Below are positions 60,216 through 64,000 of a DNA stretch of 64,000 bases, in pieces (the first letter of the stretch is position 1; the number at the start of each line of letters is the position of its first letter). The notes beneath the pieces are model-generated. The model was given only the letters and a program-made list of their open reading frames with translations, made no database searches and had not been told where the DNA came from. Origin of the DNA: Streptomyces sp. NBC_01116. Lineage in GTDB: Bacteria > Actinomycetota > Actinomycetes > Streptomycetales > Streptomycetaceae. Where the stretch lies: positions 7,115,501 through 7,179,500 of the forward strand of contig NZ_CP108644.1 in assembly GCF_041435495.1 (NCBI RefSeq). The letters run 5' to 3'. The position numbers were made by a program, and so were the translations under genes.

Positions 60216-61558
60216 CAGAAGTCCCACTCGGCGTCGTCGTCGGCCGCCACGACGGCTTCGGCGGCCGCGGCGAACGCGGCGCCCGCCATGCCGGCGCTCA
60301 GCGTCGTACCGTCCGCCGGGTCGATCAGGAGGAACGAGCCGGTGCGCCGGGAGTCCTCGTACGCGTCGAGGGCGAGCGGCTCGGCGGTGCGCACGACGAC
60401 CCGGCCGATGTCGTTGGCGACCAGCTGCCCGGGTGCCGGGTGCTGGGAGAGGTCGTCCAGGGTGAGCCGGGACGGGATGTCCTTGACGATCGCCTTGACC
60501 GTCCGGGTGGTGTGCTTGATCAGCACCCGCTGGCCCACCGAGAGCGGCTGGTCGGCGACGTGGCAGACGGTCGCCTCGACGTCCTGGGTGACGGCGGGGG
60601 AGTCGTCGGCCGGGGCGATCAGGTCACCGCGCGAGATGTCGATGTCGTCGGCCAGCCGGAGCGTCACCGACTGCGGGGCCCAGGCGATGTCGACGCTCTC
60701 CCCGAGGGCGTCGATGCCCGTGATCGTGGTGGTGCGCCCCGAGGGGAGTACGGCGACGGACTCGCCGACCCGGAACACGCCGGCCGCGATCTGACCGGCG
60801 TAGCCCCGGTAGTCGGGGAGTTCGGCGCTCTGCGGGCGGATCACGTACTGCACGGGGAAGCGTGCGTGGCAGGCGGTGAGGTCGTGGCTGACCGGCACCG
60901 TCTCCAGGTGCTCCAGGACGGTCGGCCCGCCGTACCAGTCCATGTGCGCGGAGGGCTCCACCACGTTGTCCCCGGCGAGCGCCGAGATCGGGATCGCGGT
61001 GATCTCCGGGACGCCGAGCGACGCGGCGTACGCGGTGAACTCCTCGGCTATCGCGGCGAACACGGGCTCCGCGTAGTCGACCAGGTCCATCTTGTTGACC
61101 GCCAGCACCACGTGCGGGACGCGCAGCAGCGCGGCGACGGCGGCGTGCCGGCGGGTCTGCTCGACGACCCCGTTGCGGGCGTCGACCAGCACCACGGCCA
61201 GCTCGGCCGTGGAGGCACCGGTGACCATGTTGCGGGTGTACTGCACATGGCCCGGGGTGTCGGCGAGGATGAACCGCCTCCGGGTGGTGGCGAAGTAGCG
61301 GTAGGCGACATCGATGGTGATGCCCTGTTCCCGCTCGGCGCGCAGCCCGTCGGTCAGCAGCGCCAGGTCCGGCGCCTCCTGCCCGCGGTTGAGGGACGCC
61401 TGCTCGACGGCCTCCAGCTGGTCGGTGAGGACCGACTTGGAGTCGTGCAGCAGCCGGCCCACGAGGGTGGACTTGCCGTCGTCGACGGACCCGGCGGTGG
61501 CGAAGCGCAGCAGGGTGGTGGTGCTCGACTGCGCACCCGATTCGAGGTGTGTGGTCAT
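60215..61558 (-). CDS. cysN: Sulfate adenylyltransferase large subunit (GTPase)
   Basis: A 447-residue GTPase that drives APS formation with CysD. G motifs: TAGSVDDGKSTLVGRL, the effector region EREQGITIDVAYRYFATTRR, ADTPGHVQYTRNMVTG and AVNKMDLVDY. EF-Tu-like beta domains follow. There is no fused APS kinase, which is encoded separately as cysC. The ATG at 61558 lies one base after the cysD stop. It is the fourth sulfate-assimilation gene in order. Confidence 0.96.
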   Translation of the reverse strand: MTTHLESGAQSSTTTLLRFATAGSVDDGKSTLVGRLLHDSKSVLTDQLEAVEQASLNRGQEAPDLALLTDGLRAEREQGITIDVAYRYFATTRRRFILADTPGHVQYTRNMVTGASTAELAVVLVDARNGVVEQTRRHAAVAALLRVPHVVLAVNKMDLVDYAEPVFAAIAEEFTAYAASLGVPEITAIPISALAGDNVVEPSAHMDWYGGPTVLEHLETVPVSHDLTACHARFPVQYVIRPQSAELPDYRGYAGQIAAGVFRVGESVAVLPSGRTTTITGIDALGESVDIAWAPQSVTLRLADDIDISRGDLIAPADDSPAVTQDVEATVCHVADQPLSVGQRVLIKHTTRTVKAIVKDIPSRLTLDDLSQHPAPGQLVANDIGRVVVRTAEPLALDAYEDSRRTGSFLLIDPADGTTLSAGMAGAAFAAAAEAVVAADDDAEWDF

Positions 61559-61559
61559 C

Positions 61560-62495
61560 TTAGAAATACCCCTCGCGCTTGCGGTCTTCCATCGCGGCCT
61601 CGGACATCTTGTCGTCGGCGCGGGTCGCGCCCCGCTCGGTGAGCCGGGAGGCGGCGATCTCGGTGATCACGGCGTCCAGCGTGGTGGCGTCGGAGTCGAC
61701 GGCCCCGGTGCAGGACATGTCGCCGACCGTGCGGTAGCGCACCAGCCGGGTCTCGACCGCCTCGTGCTCCTTGGGGCCGCCCCAGTGACCCGCCGTCAGC
61801 CACATGCCGTTGCGGTCGAAGACCTCGCGCTCGTGGGCGAAGTAGATCTCCGGCAGTTCGATGCCCTCGCGCTCGATGTACTGCCAGATGTCCAGCTCGG
61901 TCCAGTTGGAGATCGGGAAGACCCGCACGTGCTCGCCCGGGGCGTGCCGGCCGTTGTAGAGCTGCCACAGCTCGGGCCGCTGGCGACGCGGGTCCCACTG
62001 GGAGAACTCGTCGCGCAGCGAGAAGACCCGCTCCTTGGCGCGTGCCTTCTCCTCGTCGCGCCGCCCGCCGCCGAACACCGCGTCGAAGCGGTGCTGCTGG
62101 ATCGCCTCGGTCAGCGGGACCGTCTGGAGCGGGTTGCGGGTGCCGTCGGGGCGCTCACGGAGCTTCCCGGCGTCGATGTACTCCTGCACGGAGGCGACGT
62201 GCAGCCGCAGCCCGTGCTTCTTCACCGTGCGGTCGCGGTACTCCAGGACCTCGGGGAAGTTGTGCCCGGTGTCCACGTGCAGCAGGGTGAACGGCACCGG
62301 CGCGGGCGCGAACGCCTTGAGCGCCAGGTGCAGCATCACGATGGAGTCCTTGCCGCCGGAGAACAGGATCACCGGCCGCTCGAACTCGCCCGCCACCTCG
62401 CGGAAGATGTGGACCGCCTCCGACTCCAGGGAGTCCAGGTGGCTGAGCGCGTACGGGTTGACGGTGCCTTCCGGCACGGTGGCGACGGTGCTCAC
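61560..62495 (-). CDS. cysD: Sulfate adenylyltransferase small subunit
   Basis: A 311-residue ATP sulfurylase of the PAPS-reductase fold. The P-loop is ILFSGGKDSIVMLHLALKAF. Further motifs are LLHVDTGHNFPEVLEYRD, GGGRRDEEKARAKERVFS and RVFPISNWTELDIWQYIE. It makes APS from ATP and sulfate with energy from CysN. GTG 62495 overlaps the cysC stop (GTGA). Confidence 0.96.
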   Translation of the reverse strand: MSTVATVPEGTVNPYALSHLDSLESEAVHIFREVAGEFERPVILFSGGKDSIVMLHLALKAFAPAPVPFTLLHVDTGHNFPEVLEYRDRTVKKHGLRLHVASVQEYIDAGKLRERPDGTRNPLQTVPLTEAIQQHRFDAVFGGGRRDEEKARAKERVFSLRDEFSQWDPRRQRPELWQLYNGRHAPGEHVRVFPISNWTELDIWQYIEREGIELPEIYFAHEREVFDRNGMWLTAGHWGGPKEHEAVETRLVRYRTVGDMSCTGAVDSDATTLDAVITEIAASRLTERGATRADDKMSEAAMEDRKREGYF

Positions 62496-63037
62496 GCCAG
62501 GCCCCTCTCGGTGAGCAGCGCGTGGAGCGCGGCTGCGGACTCCTGCACGGTCTGCTGGTGCGACTCGATCCGCAGGTCGGGGGATTCGGGCGCCTCGTAG
62601 GGGTCGTCGACCCCGGTGAGACCACTGATCTCGCCGGCCGCCTGCTTGGCGTACAGCCCCTTCACATCGCGTACGGAGCACACCTCGACGGGGGTCGCGA
62701 CGTGCACCTCCAGATACGTGGTGGATTCGGTGGCGTGCCGCTTGCGGACGGCCTCGCGGCTGTCGGCGAACGGGGCGATGACGGGGACCAGCACCTTCAC
62801 GCCGTTGGCGGCGAGCAGTTCGGCGACGAAGCCGATCCGGGCCACGTTGGTGTGCCGGTCCTCGCGGGAGAAGCCGAGGCCCGCGGAGAGGAACTCGCGG
62901 ATCTCGTCGCCGTCGAGCACCTCCACCCGGTGTCCCTCGGTCCGCAGCCGGCCCGCCAGCTCGTACGCGATGGTGGTCTTGCCCGCGCTCGGCAGACCGG
63001 TCAGCCAGATCGTGGCTCCCGTCTCCGTCACGCTCAT
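62492..63037 (-). CDS. cysC: Adenylylsulfate (APS) kinase
   Basis: A 181-residue kinase that converts APS to PAPS. Walker A is TGLPSAGKTTIAYELAGRL, and APS-binding motifs are LDGDEIREFLSAGLGFSRED, VPVIAPFADSREAVR, and VKGLYAKQAAGEISGLTGVD. The start at ATG 63037 is decided by AGGAGA six bases upstream; an in-frame ATG at 63061 overlaps the cysH stop and lacks a site. With an APS-type CysH next door, PAPS may serve sulfation rather than reduction. Confidence 0.94.
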   Translation of the reverse strand: MSVTETGATIWLTGLPSAGKTTIAYELAGRLRTEGHRVEVLDGDEIREFLSAGLGFSREDRHTNVARIGFVAELLAANGVKVLVPVIAPFADSREAVRKRHATESTTYLEVHVATPVEVCSVRDVKGLYAKQAAGEISGLTGVDDPYEAPESPDLRIESHQQTVQESAAALHALLTERGLA

Positions 63038-63060
63038 CGAATTCTCCTGATCAGTCGTCA

Positions 63061-63777
63061 TCAGCCGTGCAGCCCGCATTCGGTCTTGCCCCGTCCGGCC
63101 CAGCGGCCGGCCCGTGCGTCCTCGCCCTCCAGCACCCGGCGGGTGCAGGGCGCGCAGCCGACGGAGGCGTAACCGTCCATCAGCAGCGGGTTGGTGAGCA
63201 CCCCGTGCTCGGCGACGTAGGCGTCCACGTCGTCCTGGGTCCAGCGGGCGATGGGGGAGACCTTCACCTTGCGGCGCTTGGCGTCCCAGCCGACGACCGG
63301 GGTGTTCGCCCGGGTCGGGGACTCGTCGCGGCGCAGGCCCGTCGCCCATGCGGCGTACGCGGTCAGGCCGTCCTCCAACGGCTTCACCTTGCGCAGCGCG
63401 CAGCACAGGTCGGGGTCGCGGTCGTGCAGCTTCTCGCCGTGCTCGGCGTCCTGTTCGGCCACGGTCCGGCGGGGGGTGATCGTGATGACGTTGACGTCCA
63501 TCACCGCGTCCACCGCGTCCCGCGTCCCGATGGTCTCCGGGAAGTGGTAGCCGGTGTCCAGGAAGACCACGTCCACGCCCGGCATCACCCGCGACGCCAG
63601 ATGCGCGACCACGGCGTCCTCCATCGAGGAGGTGACGCAGAAGCGCGGCCCGAAGGTGTCGGTCGCCCACTTCAGGATCTCGGTGGCGGAGGCCTCCTCC
63701 AGCTCCCGTCCGGCCTCCTCGGCCAGATCCCGCAGATCCTCGTCGCTGAGCTGCCCGATCAGCAGAGTGTCCGTCAT
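63061..63777 (-). CDS. cysH: APS reductase (Fe-S type CysH)
   Basis: A 238-residue reductase that turns APS into sulfite. The PAPS-reductase fold has FCVTSSMEDAVVAHLASRVM and VVFLDTGYHFPETIGTRDAV. The paired cysteines DLCCALRKVKPLE and VGCAPCTRRVLEGED form the 4Fe-4S site that marks APS-specific enzymes, and KTECGLHG carries the C-terminal catalytic Cys. The start ATG 63777 overlaps the stop of the small zinc-ribbon gene. Confidence 0.95.
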   Translation of the reverse strand: MTDTLLIGQLSDEDLRDLAEEAGRELEEASATEILKWATDTFGPRFCVTSSMEDAVVAHLASRVMPGVDVVFLDTGYHFPETIGTRDAVDAVMDVNVITITPRRTVAEQDAEHGEKLHDRDPDLCCALRKVKPLEDGLTAYAAWATGLRRDESPTRANTPVVGWDAKRRKVKVSPIARWTQDDVDAYVAEHGVLTNPLLMDGYASVGCAPCTRRVLEGEDARAGRWAGRGKTECGLHG

Positions 63778-63953
63778 ATCCCGTCTCCCTCGCCGTCGTT
63801 GCGCTGGACGCCCCGGGTCAGCAGACCCAGGAACTTCAGCTGGAACGCACGGTTGCAGGAAGCACATTCCCAGGCGCCGTGACCGGTCTCGTTGGGGCGC
63901 AGGTCCTCGTCGCCGCAGTACGGGCAGTAGAACGGGGCGGCTCGCTCGCTCAT
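63774..63953 (-). CDS. Small zinc-ribbon-like protein of the sulfur operon
   Basis: A 59-residue protein: MSERAAPFYCPYCGDEDLRP, then HGAWECASCNRAFQLKFLGL. Two CxxC pairs form a rubredoxin- or zinc-ribbon-like site. It overlaps both neighbours, sulfite reductase upstream (ATGA) and cysH downstream, so it is made in step with them. Its counterpart occurs at the same place in other Streptomyces. It may support electron transfer or assembly of the Fe-S enzymes, but that is inference. Confidence 0.88.
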   Translation of the reverse strand: MSERAAPFYCPYCGDEDLRPNETGHGAWECASCNRAFQLKFLGLLTRGVQRNDGEGDGI

Positions 63954-64000
63954 GACAGCGACTCCGCACTGGCCCGGGCCGCCCAGGTCGCGAAGCGCTC
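63950..64000 (-). CDS. C-terminus of sulfite/nitrite reductase (cut by window edge)
   Basis: The last 16 codons of a minus-strand gene read ERFATWAARASAESLS followed by TGA at 63950-63952. The sequence and the operon position next to the zinc-ribbon and cysH genes match the end of the siroheme/4Fe-4S ferredoxin-sulfite reductase (NirA/SirA type). The stop overlaps the next start (ATGA). The identification rests mainly on context. Confidence 0.65.
   Translation of the reverse strand, partial: ERFATWAARASAESLS

Noticed and set aside
57809..61642. 1277-codon plus-strand frame opposite ssuB-ssuA-cysN
   Set aside because: Antisense to three overlapping operon genes with firm identities; composition is the typical Gly/Asp/Val shadow pattern.

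Overview
The window is chromosomal DNA of a high-GC actinomycete, almost certainly a Streptomyces. Third codon positions are nearly all G or C, GTG starts are common, genes overlap by ATGA or GTGA, and several promoters appear leaderless. The gene families are typical of the genus: Hanks kinases fused to solute-binding domains, trehalose/glycogen GH13 enzymes, the SAV2148-type HEPN protein, a macrolide glycosyltransferase, STAND ATPases with TPRs, and the cysH-C-D-N/ssu operon. I saw no rRNA, tRNA, insertion sequence, prophage or CRISPR array.

Layout. 1-7000: edge of a GAP1-type gene (minus), an alpha/beta hydrolase, then a lipoprotein and two tandem kinase/solute-binding fusion receptors. 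7000-16200: threonine catabolism (tdh-kbl) with a LysR regulator, a FtsX-type ABC exporter, and a divergent two-component system. 16200-19800: VOC protein, P-loop kinase, a 20-bp tandem repeat, an M24 peptidase, and an aldo/keto reductase behind a MerR-type promoter. 19800-32400: treZ, treY and glgX on the minus strand. Between treZ and treY lie a GH29 fucosidase, two paralogous GNATs with a tiny upstream ORF, a DUF1707-FHA protein, gene debris, and a shortened P450. 32700-36500: HEPN protein, DEDDh exonuclease, a DUF4333 remnant, a hypothetical gene and an APH-fold kinase. 36600-41100: a sugar ABC importer lacking its own ATPase, then a macrolide glycosyltransferase whose promoter carries a TetR-like operator. 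41100-46700: a secreted subtilase, DUF1697 and NTF2-like genes, and a STAND NTPase coupled to a small partner with the same short QHN motif. 46800-54700: an iron-box-controlled siderophore operon with two ABC half-transporters, a binding protein, two FecCD permeases and an ATPase. 54700-64000: a small secreted protein, a methyltransferase, and the 3' part of the assimilatory sulfate/sulfonate operon.

How it works together. The sulfur operon carries sulfate from APS synthesis (CysDN) through APS kinase (CysC) and Fe-S APS reductase (CysH) to sulfite reductase (right edge). SsuABC brings in sulfonates and the CbiX/SirB chelatase supplies siroheme. TreX/GlgX, TreY and TreZ make trehalose from glycogen or malto-oligosaccharides. 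The iron operon pairs a classical FecBCD-type importer with an ABC heterodimer that appears to have one working ATP site. The most promising little-described elements are the STAND/partner pair, the GAP1 gene at the left edge, two small ORFs (28 and 32 aa), and several orphan operators (MerR-type, TetR-type, and 10-11-bp phased direct repeats).
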